Shown: positions 1 through 5,432 of the stretch, one piece after another
How positions within the stretch are numbered: position 1 is the first letter of the stretch
Layout of the letters: each line of letters opens with the position of its first letter
NCBI GenBank assembly: GCA_937935205.1
Contig: CALGXU010000474.1
Coordinates: forward strand, 1-5,866
Direction: 5' to 3'
DNA length: 5,866 bases
Source of the DNA: an uncultured Rothia sp.
GTDB taxonomy: Bacteria; Actinomycetota; Actinomycetes; Actinomycetales; Micrococcaceae
Notes under the pieces: model-generated
The model's input: the letters and a program-made list of their open reading frames with translations, nothing else
Told to the model about the DNA's origin: nothing
Databases searched by the model: none
Made by a program: the position numbers and the translations under genes

Positions 1-16
1 GAGCAATGCGAAGCAT
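1..16 (-). CDS. Possible start of a leftward gene (partial, only 5 codons in window)
   Basis: On the minus strand an ATG at 16-14 is preceded by AAGGA (26-22) with a 5-base spacer. This has nearly the same geometry as the AAAGGA site of the protease gene. The visible codons read M-L-R-I-A before the window ends, so no function can be proposed. A leftward gene would explain the outward-facing promoter-like element at about 189-197 and would leave a 5' leader of about 165 bases. The competing reading, a rightward frame open from base 3 to a TGA at 117-119, uses codons such as CGA and GTA that are uncommon in the neighbouring genes, so I prefer the leftward start. The evidence is thin because almost nothing of the gene is inside the window. 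Confidence 0.25.
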
Positions 17-181
17 GGACGTCCTTGAGGTGAGTGGTACCGGGTGCGCACGATGTGGCGTAGCGTTGCCGATTCGCGTTGAGGGCGTGCGCTCGGTACG
101 AGTGAATACGGAAGAGTGAGGTGTTGGTGCATTGTGTGGGCTGTGATTTGGTTTCACAATGTGCATGCACGGGTACGCACC

Positions 182-204
182 GTGAGATACTCTAGCACCC
201 TTTC
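182..204 (-). promoter_or_regulatory. Leftward promoter-like element (extended -10)
   Basis: Read on the minus strand, this stretch contains TGCTAGAGT, which fits an extended -10 (TGN followed by TANNNT) with the hexamer at 194-189. It is followed by TATCTCAC. No good -35 hexamer is present; at the usual distance lies the right side of the 24-bp palindrome at 206-229, which could be an operator. The same core (GAAA, then A or G, then GGTGCTAG, later TATCTCAC) occurs in opposite orientation at 390-418. It would drive a gene leaving the window to the left. No transcript evidence is available. Confidence 0.35.
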
Positions 205-205
205 G

Positions 206-229
206 GGTTACTTTATGAATAAAATAACC
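206..229. promoter_or_regulatory. 24-bp palindrome, candidate operator
   Basis: Arms GGTTACTTTAT (206-216) and ATAAAATAACC (219-229) are inverted repeats with 10 of 11 positions matching around a 2-base centre. Length and symmetry suit binding of a dimeric regulator such as a helix-turn-helix protein. It lies just upstream of the leftward promoter-like element and about 180 bases upstream of the rightward one. The GGTTA/TAACC ends recall DtxR/IdeR-type iron boxes, but the centre does not match that consensus, so no regulator is assigned. Confidence 0.4.
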
Positions 230-389
230 TTTGTGATGCAGATCATTTTATGCAAAGATGAGCAAAATTTAAATCTTCACTTTAAGGCGCCAGAATACCT
301 CGACTAGGCATTTCTTTATCTGCATTTACATGAAGGAAAAATCTCATTATTTACGCCACACTATCGAGTTTTAGCCGCTTCACGCCTAG

Positions 390-412
390 GAAAAGGTGCT
401 AGGATAGCGATA
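390..412 (+). promoter_or_regulatory. Candidate promoter of the S8 protease gene (extended -10)
   Basis: TGCTAGGAT (397-405) fits an extended -10 element: TG, one base, then TAGGAT at 400-405. No convincing -35 is seen; GCTTCA at 377-382 is the base run at 17-bp spacing. Transcription would begin near 411-413 and give a leader of about 210 bases before the ATG at 622, which would contain the three inverted-repeat structures described separately. The core GGTGCTAG and the following TATCTCAC (411-418) are shared with the leftward element at 182-204, which makes a chance match less likely. Confidence 0.4.
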
Positions 413-422
413 TCTCACCACA

Positions 423-458
423 TAAACCACTTCCGAAGAGCTCCCGCACGGGGGTTTA
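423..458 (+). promoter_or_regulatory. Potential branched RNA structure in protease leader
   Basis: TAAACC (423-428) can pair with GGTTTA (453-458). Inside are two short hairpins: CTT-CCG-AAG (430-438) and CCC-GCAC-GGG (443-452). Together they form a compact three-way-junction-like fold starting about 11 bases after the predicted transcription start. The helices are short and I do not recognise a known riboswitch family. It may be a cis-acting leader element or a coincidence; comparison of related genomes for compensatory changes would decide. Confidence 0.25.
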
Positions 459-461
459 GAG

Positions 462-500
462 AAAAATACACATCAATGCAGTGATGTGCATTTTCTTTTT
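462..500 (+). repeat. Imperfect hairpin with T-rich tail in protease leader
   Basis: CACATCA (469-475) pairs perfectly with TGATGTG (482-488) over a 6-base loop. Beyond one mismatch, AAAAT (463-467) pairs with ATTTT (490-494). A T-rich stretch (491-501) follows on the plus strand. The shape resembles an attenuator or weak intrinsic terminator reading toward the protease, but the upper stem is not GC-rich. It could equally be a palindromic protein-binding site. Confidence 0.3.
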
Positions 501-560
501 CTATTCGCTCCTCACAAGCAAATACGCTAAAGAATGCAAATATTTTCTCGAAGGTGCATT

Positions 561-607
561 TATGTGAGTGGATGACCAACCCACTTGCCGCTTCCGGCAC
601 TCACATA
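561..607 (+). promoter_or_regulatory. Perfect 10-bp inverted repeat directly before the protease ribosome binding site
   Basis: TATGTGAGTG (561-570) is the exact reverse complement of CACTCACATA (598-607). The enclosed 27 bases hold a second hairpin, TGCCG (586-590) with CGGCA (595-599), closed by the tetraloop CTTC. The two helices compete for bases 598-599, so full pairing needs slight trimming of the outer stem. The structure ends 3 bases before the AAAGGA ribosome binding site at 611-616, where folding could affect ribosome access. It also buries an in-frame GTG at 568, which argues against that upstream start. Confidence 0.5.
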
Positions 608-610
608 CGC

Positions 611-616
611 AAAGGA
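611..616 (+). promoter_or_regulatory. Ribosome binding site fixing the protease start at 622
   Basis: AAAGGA lies 5 bases before the ATG at 622. The longer open frame from GTG 568 would add 18 polar residues before the signal peptide and has no ribosome binding site, so 622 is the better start. Confidence 0.7.
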
Positions 617-621
617 CCCCG

Positions 622-2340
622 ATGTCTTTTACCACTCACCCCTCAGCACGCGGTGTCGCACGCACCGCACTGAGCCTGGGTACTGCAGCAACACTCGTCG
701 CAACCCTGGGCGCCCCCGCATCCTTCGCGGCACCCGCAAAGGCTAACAGCGCCGAACGTACCAAGGCGCACACCACCATCTCCTCCCTCAGCTCCGAGCA
801 GCAGAAGGCAGGCTTCAACCGCTTCGTCATCACCTACACCGATAGCGCGCTGAACGCCGGCGGCGTCAACTGGGCAAGCCCCGCAGGCACCCAGGTCGCC
901 ACCTGGAGCGACTCCCTCTACCAGGGCCTCACCTCCGAGGTGAAGAGCGTTGACGACCTCTTCAAAATCAAGACCAACTACGTGCGCACCACCGCCCAGA
1001 AGGCAACCGTGGTGACCCTCTCCTCCAAGCTCACCGCTGAGCAGGCAGAGAAGTACATGGCATCCCTGAGCTCCAACCCCTCCGTTGCGTCGGTTGAGCC
1101 CGACCTGCTGCGCCGCTCCAACGCACGCACCCGTACCGCCACTACCTCCAAGGTCGCTCAGGTAGCCCAGGCTGCCCAGGCATCGAACCAGGTTGTAGCA
1201 CCGAACGACACCCTCTACCCGCAGCAGTGGAACCTGCACGGCACCAAGGGTCTGGCCGCACCCGAGGCGTGGAAGACCACCCAGGGCGCTGGTGTGACCG
1301 TTGCTGTGATTGACTCCGGCATCGTCAAGCACCCCGACCTGGACGCTAACGTTCTGCCCGGCTACGACTTCATCACCGAGCCTGCCATGGCTCGCGACGG
1401 CAACGGCCGCGACTCCGACCCGACCGACCAGGGCAACTGGGAAGAAGCGGGCGTCTGCGATTCTGGCTCTGAGGCAAGCGAGTCGAACTGGCACGGCACC
1501 CACGTTGCCGGTTCCATCGCGGCAATTATGAACAATAAGCGCGGTATCGTCGGCGTGGCACCCTCCACCAAGATCCTGCCCGTACGTGCCCTGGGCATGT
1601 GCGGCGGCTACGACTCCGACATTGCGGATGCAATGGTCTGGGCAGCTGGCGGCACCGTTGAGGGCGTTCCCGCGAACTCCAACCCCGCCAAGATCATTAA
1701 CCTCTCCCTCGGCGGCGAGGGTACCTGCCCCGCAACCTACTCCAAGGCTATTGCTGAGGTGAACAAGCGCGGCGCGATTCTCGTTGTCGCAGCCGGTAAC
1801 GAGGGTCAGGACACCTCCAAGGTCGCTCCGGCTAACTGCGGCGGCTCGATCGTGGTGGGCGCTACCGACCAGGAGGGTAAGCGTAGCGACTTCTCCAACT
1901 ACGGCAAGCTCGTTGATGTGAGCGCTCCCGGTAGCGGCATCATGTCCACCGTGGATCTGGGCACCACCGTTTCCACCGGCGCAGGCTACACCGAGTACGA
2001 CGGCACTTCCATGGCTGCACCTCAGGTTGCTGGTGTGATTGCCCTGATGAAGTCCGTGGATCCCTCGCTGAACGCTGAGCGCGCAAAGCAGATTTTGAAG
2101 CAGACCTCTAAGCCGCTCACCTGCGATGTGAACGCTTGCGGCTCCGGCATTGTGAACGCGGCGAGCGCACTGGCTGCTCTGCAGGGCAAGAAGGACCCGA
2201 ACCCTGTTGCGAAGCCCTGGCCGAAGCGTGCACCCAAGCACCCGACCCGTGCGGCTCGTGTTGGCTACGTGACCAACCCGACCACCAACCACAACCCGCC
2301 GTTCCTGATTACCCCCGGTGGTCTGATTCCCGGTCAGTAA
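622..2340 (+). CDS. Secreted subtilisin-like serine protease (peptidase family S8), preproenzyme
   Basis: This 572-residue protein is an extracellular serine endopeptidase. Residues 1-36 form a Sec signal peptide: an Arg-containing N-region, a hydrophobic core from about 16, and probable cleavage after SFA-36. Residues about 66-165 resemble an I9-type inhibitory propeptide (RFVITYTD to VASVEPD), followed by an Ala/Gln/Thr-rich linker that is presumably processed. The mature S8 domain begins near 195 (NDTLYPQQWNL). Its catalytic residues are Asp231 (VIDSG), His291 (HGTHVAG) and Ser463 (GTSMAAPQVAG), with oxyanion Asn393 (AAGNEG). The mature part has six cysteines (279, 327, 369, 406, 501, 506), consistent with three disulfides as in related secreted S8 enzymes. 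The tail after about 521 is basic, Pro-rich, and has no LPXTG motif or membrane helix, so release or non-covalent surface retention is likelier than sortase anchoring. The gene is monocistronic: a long AT-rich region lies upstream and a strong terminator 60 bases downstream. The exact substrate is not determinable, though secreted subtilisins of oral Rothia are known to cleave gluten peptides. Confidence 0.95.
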   Translation: MSFTTHPSARGVARTALSLGTAATLVATLGAPASFAAPAKANSAERTKAHTTISSLSSEQQKAGFNRFVITYTDSALNAGGVNWASPAGTQVATWSDSLYQGLTSEVKSVDDLFKIKTNYVRTTAQKATVVTLSSKLTAEQAEKYMASLSSNPSVASVEPDLLRRSNARTRTATTSKVAQVAQAAQASNQVVAPNDTLYPQQWNLHGTKGLAAPEAWKTTQGAGVTVAVIDSGIVKHPDLDANVLPGYDFITEPAMARDGNGRDSDPTDQGNWEEAGVCDSGSEASESNWHGTHVAGSIAAIMNNKRGIVGVAPSTKILPVRALGMCGGYDSDIADAMVWAAGGTVEGVPANSNPAKIINLSLGGEGTCPATYSKAIAEVNKRGAILVVAAGNEGQDTSKVAPANCGGSIVVGATDQEGKRSDFSNYGKLVDVSAPGSGIMSTVDLGTTVSTGAGYTEYDGTSMAAPQVAGVIALMKSVDPSLNAERAKQILKQTSKPLTCDVNACGSGIVNAASALAALQGKKDPNPVAKPWPKRAPKHPTRAARVGYVTNPTTNHNPPFLITPGGLIPGQ

Positions 2341-2400
2341 TCGGCGCATAATCCTTTGGGAGCCGGTGAGCCAATAGGCTTCTGAAGGCAGATATATACA

Positions 2401-2434
2401 AAAAGCCCCCGCTGAAAACTCAGCGGGGGCTTTT
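2401..2434. terminator. Bidirectional intrinsic terminator between convergent genes
   Basis: A perfect 15-bp inverted repeat (2401-2415 with 2420-2434) has a 4-base loop. The GC-rich core GCCCCCGCTG/CAGCGGGGGC is flanked by AAAA on the left and TTTT on the right, so a T-run follows the stem in both directions (five T residues on the minus strand). It lies 60 bases after the protease stop and about 107 bases after the glycosyltransferase stop, and should end both transcripts. Confidence 0.92.
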
Positions 2435-2474
2435 CGTGAACAGAACGCTACCGCTTGTGGGGCGACAGCTTGCA

Positions 2475-2509
2475 TCTCCCACCCACCCTCACGACTGACA
2501 GGTGGGAGA
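2475..2509. repeat. Inverted repeat, 9-bp arms
   Basis: TCTCCCACC (2475-2483) and GGTGGGAGA (2501-2509) are perfect inverted repeats around a 17-base loop. The structure lies between the glycosyltransferase stop codon and the bidirectional terminator, so it would be in the 3' untranslated end of the leftward operon. No T-run follows on the minus strand. It may stabilise the 3' end or act as a weak upstream terminator. Confidence 0.4.
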
Positions 2510-2522
2510 AGTTTTGTAGGTA

Positions 2523-2549
2523 GCCCCTAGTGAACTAGCCGCTAGGGGC
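2523..2549. repeat. Inverted repeat overlapping the glycosyltransferase stop codon
   Basis: GCCCCTAG (2523-2530) and CTAGGGGC (2542-2549) form a perfect 8-bp stem with an 11-base loop. The stop codon of the leftward glycosyltransferase gene (2544-2542) is part of one arm. There is no adjacent T-run, so it is probably a 3'-end RNA structure rather than the main terminator. Confidence 0.4.
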
Positions 2550-3735
2550 GTACCTGGGAGGCGGGCATTCCGGCACGAATACCTGCAGCCTCCATGCGAG
2601 CGGACTCGTAGCTCACCGCACGCAAACCCGAGGGTGCGTGAGTTGCCACTGCCTTCTCTCGCGTATTTTCCTGACGCTGGGTGGGTAGAAAGACCCAGCG
2701 GCGCTGAACCGCAAAGCTGATCGGGATCAGAATCAGCTCGGTCAGGATCTTGGCGACCAGCAGGGATGCACCCAGACCGGTCAGAGTTTCCATCAGAGCC
2801 GCGTTAGTGGCGAGGATGCCCACCGCCAGCACGGTGTAACGTACCAGCGAAGAGGATGCGGAGGGGCGTGCGCCTCCGTCATGCATGAGCATTCGGTTGA
2901 CGGTGAAGTTCGTCAGCGCCGAGATGACGCGGGCACCGATTACGGCTGCCAGCAGCGGAACACCCATGCCCACCAGGATGAAGAGGGCGATAGCGTCCAC
3001 CAGGAAGCCAGTCAGGAAAGACGACGCCAGGAAGGCAAGCAGGGGCGCGTAGATGAGCGCCGAGTCCTGCAGCGGCCTAAAGTGGCTGGTCGGGTTGCCC
3101 GGCTCGTAGACCTTCACGATGGGTACCTGCACCAGTTCCACGTCTGCGCGGGTTGCGCGCAGGAGCATGGAGAACTCGTACTCGTACTTATCGCCGGGAA
3201 TCTGTAGTAGCCAGTCCAGGATCTGCGGGGTGAAGCCGCGCAAACCGGTCTGGGTATCTGCCACGCGGGCACCGGTGGCCAGGGTGAAGAAGCCTACGGT
3301 TGCGATGTTGCCAATCTTGGAACGTAGCGGCACCTTGGTGCCTTCTTCGCCGGCGTTCGGGTCGGGCTTGGTACGCACGCCGAGGATGATGCTCCTCTGA
3401 CCTGCCGCCGCTGCGGTTTCGGTGCGCACACCCACACGGAAGATGTCCCGAGGTAGGTGCTGGCCGTCCGCGTCGGCGGTGACGATAACCTCACCGGGGC
3501 GGTTTGCTTTCGCCCAGGCGATGCCGGTGCGCAGTGCCGCGCCCTTGCCCTTGTTGACCGGGTGGGTCTGCACGGTCACGCCGCTGATACGCAGTTCGGT
3601 AAAGATTGGTGCGTAGGTGCTGCCGGATCCATCGTCAATCACGAGGATTTCAGCGCTGGGGTCCTGTTCGCGCAGAGCCCGGGCAAGGCGGACCAGTGAT
3701 TGGTCAGGCTTGTAAGCGGGTATCAGGATGATCAT
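2542..3735 (-). CDS. Bifunctional GT2 family glycosyltransferase / GtrA-like membrane protein
   Basis: This 397-residue fusion has an N-terminal GT2 domain (about 1-225) of the dolichol-phosphate-mannose synthase type and a C-terminal GtrA-like domain (about 228-350). GT2 motifs are IPAYKP (5-10), DDGS (34-37), NKGKG (61-65), the metal/nucleotide-binding DADGQ (88-92), LGVR (118-121) and DTQTGLRGF (160-168). The GtrA part shows four hydrophobic segments (about 231-256, 259-279, 300-319, 323-343), a conserved-looking NFTVNR (276-281) and the typical ending RRWVF (345-349). A polar tail of about 48 residues follows. GT2 enzymes of this class transfer a sugar from a nucleotide donor to polyprenyl phosphate on the cytoplasmic side; GtrA proteins are thought to help move or present the lipid-linked sugar across the membrane. 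The start ATG overlaps the upstream stop as ATGA and has AGGGAG (3747-3742) at 6-base spacing. It is the second gene of an operon with the glycosidase. The transferred sugar is unknown. Confidence 0.92.
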   Translation of the reverse strand: MIILIPAYKPDQSLVRLARALREQDPSAEILVIDDGSGSTYAPIFTELRISGVTVQTHPVNKGKGAALRTGIAWAKANRPGEVIVTADADGQHLPRDIFRVGVRTETAAAAGQRSIILGVRTKPDPNAGEEGTKVPLRSKIGNIATVGFFTLATGARVADTQTGLRGFTPQILDWLLQIPGDKYEYEFSMLLRATRADVELVQVPIVKVYEPGNPTSHFRPLQDSALIYAPLLAFLASSFLTGFLVDAIALFILVGMGVPLLAAVIGARVISALTNFTVNRMLMHDGGARPSASSSLVRYTVLAVGILATNAALMETLTGLGASLLVAKILTELILIPISFAVQRRWVFLPTQRQENTREKAVATHAPSGLRAVSYESARMEAAGIRAGMPASQVRP

Positions 3736-4802
3736 GATGCGCTCCCTGCAATGTAGAGGATGTCGCTGGTGCCGCGTTCCTTGGTGCCACCCTGGGGGCG
3801 GTTGACCAGCTGGTTGTTGAAGACCATGGCGGAGGAGCCGCCACCGTCCAGGTTGTAGGCGCTGACGCAGCCGAGGTCCTTGAACATCTGGGCGAACTCG
3901 GGCATGGTCACACCGCGCGAGTAGTTGGTGGAGCGGCCGTCGACCACGATGAAGACCAGGTGGTTAGTGCCGAGCACGCCCACGCCGGTTCGCGGCTGGT
4001 TGCCCTGGATGGAGTGGTTACCGAAGTTGGTGTCCACCTCGACGCTGTCGATGCCGTCGACGATTGCGGAGTCCTTGACCAGTGCGGGGCCGAAGGAGAG
4101 GGTGTTCCACACGCCCTCGCTGACGAGGGTCTGGGCGTTGGTTGCGGTTTCGTCGTAGAGCTTGACGGAGCCGTCGCGGTAGAAGGCGAGACCCTCGCGA
4201 GCGCCGGAGTCACGGTAGACCACACCGTTTCGGATCACGATGCCGGTGGTACGGAAGCCGTAGTAGTCACCGTTGATCGCCCAGATGCCATTGTGTTCAG
4301 AGGCAATGTTCGAGGGGGTGTCGATGATGTTCTGGCCGAACTTGTTGTTGGCGAAGGCGCTTCGCAGCAGGGTTGCGTTGTCGAGCTTGATGTCCGCTAC
4401 GAAGGAGACGACTGCGTTGGAGCCGCTGCCGGTGGTGTTGGAGGTGATGGTGATCGAGCCTTCGTTAGCGGTGAGGCTCTGGCCGTTGACCTTCACGCCG
4501 GTCAGTTCGGTGGGGTCTGCGGTGGCGGAGCCGGAGGCGCTTGCATTTGCCTGCTGTGCCGCCGCCTCGTAGGCGGTGGTGTCTTCGATTTCGGTGTGCT
4601 CTGCCAGGTAGCGGTTGTACGCCCAGCCTGCGCCGCCGCCGACTACTGCGAGTGCGCCGAGGCCGCCGCCGATGAAGATTCGACGGGTGAGCTTCTTCTT
4701 GGCGAGCTTCTGCTCTGCGGCGGTTTGCGCTGCATTAGCTTGTTCTGCCGCGGTCTGGGTGGTCTGGTCAATGTTCTGAGTCATGTTCTGTTCGTTGTTC
4801 AT
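3732..4802 (-). CDS. Membrane-anchored phosphodiester glycosidase family protein (NAGPA domain)
   Basis: This 356-residue protein has a polar Gln/Ala-rich N-terminus (1-38, with QTAAEQ repeated at 16-21 and 26-31), a basic KKKLTRR segment, and one Gly-rich hydrophobic segment (about 42-62), so most of the protein is exported. T-R-R-I-F-I (39-44) before that segment resembles a twin-arginine signal, but no clear cleavage site follows, so it probably stays as an anchor. The NAGPA domain spans about 100-352, with NGDYYGFR (177-184), SFGPAL (236-241), PRTGVGV (270-276), VDGR (287-290) and NLDGGGSSAM (317-326). The family includes the mammalian enzyme that removes GlcNAc from a phosphodiester on mannose-6-phosphate; bacterial members are often annotated as exopolysaccharide-related. 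A role in trimming a phosphodiester-linked sugar on an envelope polymer is inferred. It is translationally coupled to the downstream GT2-GtrA gene by a 4-base overlap. The start at 4802 has only a weak AGAG close by; Met7 is an alternative with no better site. Confidence 0.92.
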   Translation of the reverse strand: MNNEQNMTQNIDQTTQTAAEQANAAQTAAEQKLAKKKLTRRIFIGGGLGALAVVGGGAGWAYNRYLAEHTEIEDTTAYEAAAQQANASASGSATADPTELTGVKVNGQSLTANEGSITITSNTTGSGSNAVVSFVADIKLDNATLLRSAFANNKFGQNIIDTPSNIASEHNGIWAINGDYYGFRTTGIVIRNGVVYRDSGAREGLAFYRDGSVKLYDETATNAQTLVSEGVWNTLSFGPALVKDSAIVDGIDSVEVDTNFGNHSIQGNQPRTGVGVLGTNHLVFIVVDGRSTNYSRGVTMPEFAQMFKDLGCVSAYNLDGGGSSAMVFNNQLVNRPQGGTKERGTSDILYIAGSAS

Positions 4803-4920
4803 GTCTCTAGAATGCCGGGCTATTCTCTGTGCCAGGCATGACTAAGCTGTGCAGAAGCTATGTATGCTTATTCATTTCAAACTTTTTTATTACTGCGTGT
4901 GCTTTATTACCAGACGGCTC

Positions 4921-4950
4921 TATGTGTATCTATGTATAAACATGTGTATT
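4921..4950. repeat. Three 10-bp phased TATGT-like repeats upstream of the glycosidase gene
   Basis: TATGTGTATC (4921-4930), TATGTATAAA (4931-4940) and CATGTGTATT (4941-4950) are imperfect repeats with exactly one helical turn between starts. They sit about 120-150 bases before the glycosidase ATG, within the 235-base intergenic stretch 4803-5037, whose part at 4860-4950 is AT-rich. Phased A/T repeats can bend DNA or bind regulators side by side. I found no convincing promoter hexamer pair in that stretch; TTGAAA followed after 15 bases by TAGCTT on the minus strand is the nearest candidate and its spacing is poor. Confidence 0.35.
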
Positions 4951-5037
4951 GGCTTTGCGCTCCCCATGGTTAAGACCCCCGCGGGCAACCTGTCCTCGCG
5001 CACACACCCGGTTGCATCCGAACAAACTGCGGGCACG

Positions 5038-5079
5038 AAAAAACCGGCTGAGCACCCCGTGCGGGGCCTCAAGCCGGTT
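5038..5079 (-). terminator. Intrinsic terminator of the DUF3073 gene
   Basis: Read on the minus strand, AACCGGCT (5079-5072) pairs with AGCCGGTT (5049-5042). A further GAG/CTC pairing and an inner CCCC/GGGG hairpin (5066-5063 with 5058-5055) lie inside, and six T residues (5043-5038) follow. It starts about 55 bases after the DUF3073 stop codon. This also insulates the glycosidase operon from upstream transcription, so that operon needs its own promoter between about 4803 and 5037. Confidence 0.88.
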
Positions 5080-5133
5080 CATCATCTGTCGAATACGCTC
5101 GGTCGATATGCACCGAATCAATCCGCGTATTCT

Positions 5134-5343
5134 TTATGCCTCATCCTCGTAGGACGCGTACTTTTCTGCGTATGCCGAGTAGTCGTCCTCGTCGTCATAG
5201 CGACGGCGGGACGAATCGGAGGACTTCGTATTCTTCGCGCTACTGAGCTCGCGCTCGAGTGCGCTGTAGTCGGTCTCGGGGCTGAAGTACTTCATCTCCC
5301 GAGCCTGCCTTGTTGCTTTAGCCTTCTGACGGCCGCGCCCCAT
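5134..5343 (-). CDS. DUF3073 domain-containing small acidic-tailed protein
   Basis: This 69-residue protein matches the DUF3073 family of small, highly conserved actinobacterial proteins of unknown function. The family core is the N-terminus: MGRGRQKAKATRQARE, a very basic run, then MKYFSPETDYSALERELS (17-34). After a Ser/Lys/Arg linker, the C-terminal part (about 49-69) is rich in Asp, Glu and Tyr (DDEDD, EKYASYEDE). The strongly bipolar charge and lack of hydrophobic segments suggest a cytoplasmic, partly disordered protein, possibly nucleic-acid or ribosome associated; that is inference. The start is well supported by AGAGGGGG (5358-5351) at 7-base spacing, and length is normal for the family. 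It appears monocistronic, with a promoter-like TATAGT upstream and a strong terminator downstream. In mycobacteria, as I recall, the family member lies near purM; no purine gene is visible here. Confidence 0.9.
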   Translation of the reverse strand: MGRGRQKAKATRQAREMKYFSPETDYSALERELSSAKNTKSSDSSRRRYDDEDDYSAYAEKYASYEDEA

Positions 5344-5350
5344 GGCGTGA

Positions 5351-5358
5351 CCCCCTCT
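5351..5358 (-). promoter_or_regulatory. Strong ribosome binding site of the DUF3073 gene
   Basis: AGAGGGGG on the minus strand lies 7 bases before the ATG at 5343-5341. This is the strongest Shine-Dalgarno-like match in the window, in keeping with a well-expressed small protein. Confidence 0.7.
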
Positions 5359-5426
5359 TTCATCCTGTCCGAGGCGAACAGCACGCGCGGCGCATCGCTC
5401 TCGGATCGTTCAACAGTCTTTACTAC

Positions 5427-5432
5427 ACTATA
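5427..5432 (-). promoter_or_regulatory. Candidate -10 of the DUF3073 promoter
   Basis: On the minus strand TATAGT (5432-5427) is a good -10 hexamer about 84 bases upstream of the DUF3073 ATG, giving a leader of roughly 75 bases. The hexamer at 17-base spacing, TTCAGG, is only a partial -35 match. Confidence 0.35.

Noticed and set aside
3..119. Rightward frame open from the window edge to TGA at 117-119
   Set aside because: Uses CGA and GTA codons unlike the real genes here, has no terminator after it and competes with a better leftward start. Not excluded, since only 38 codons are visible.
116..307. 63-residue plus-strand frame in the AT-rich intergenic region
   Set aside because: No ribosome binding site, composition unlike the coding regions, and it crosses the palindrome and promoter-like elements.
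415..600. 61-residue minus-strand frame before the protease
   Set aside because: Lies over the leader structures, has no ribosome binding site or recognisable domain, and its codon use does not resemble the neighbours.
568..621. GTG at 568 as an upstream start for the protease
   Set aside because: It would add 18 polar residues before a clean signal peptide, has no ribosome binding site and lies inside the left arm of the 561-607 inverted repeat.
643..2475. 610-residue open frame on the minus strand
   Set aside because: It is the antisense shadow of the S8 protease gene in codon-biased GC-rich DNA. Its Gly/Val/Ala/His-rich translation has no recognisable domain, and it runs through the terminator at 2401-2434.
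3960..4841. 293-residue open frame on the plus strand
   Set aside because: Antisense shadow of the glycosidase gene, rich in Gly/Val/Asp/Cys with no domain or ribosome binding site.
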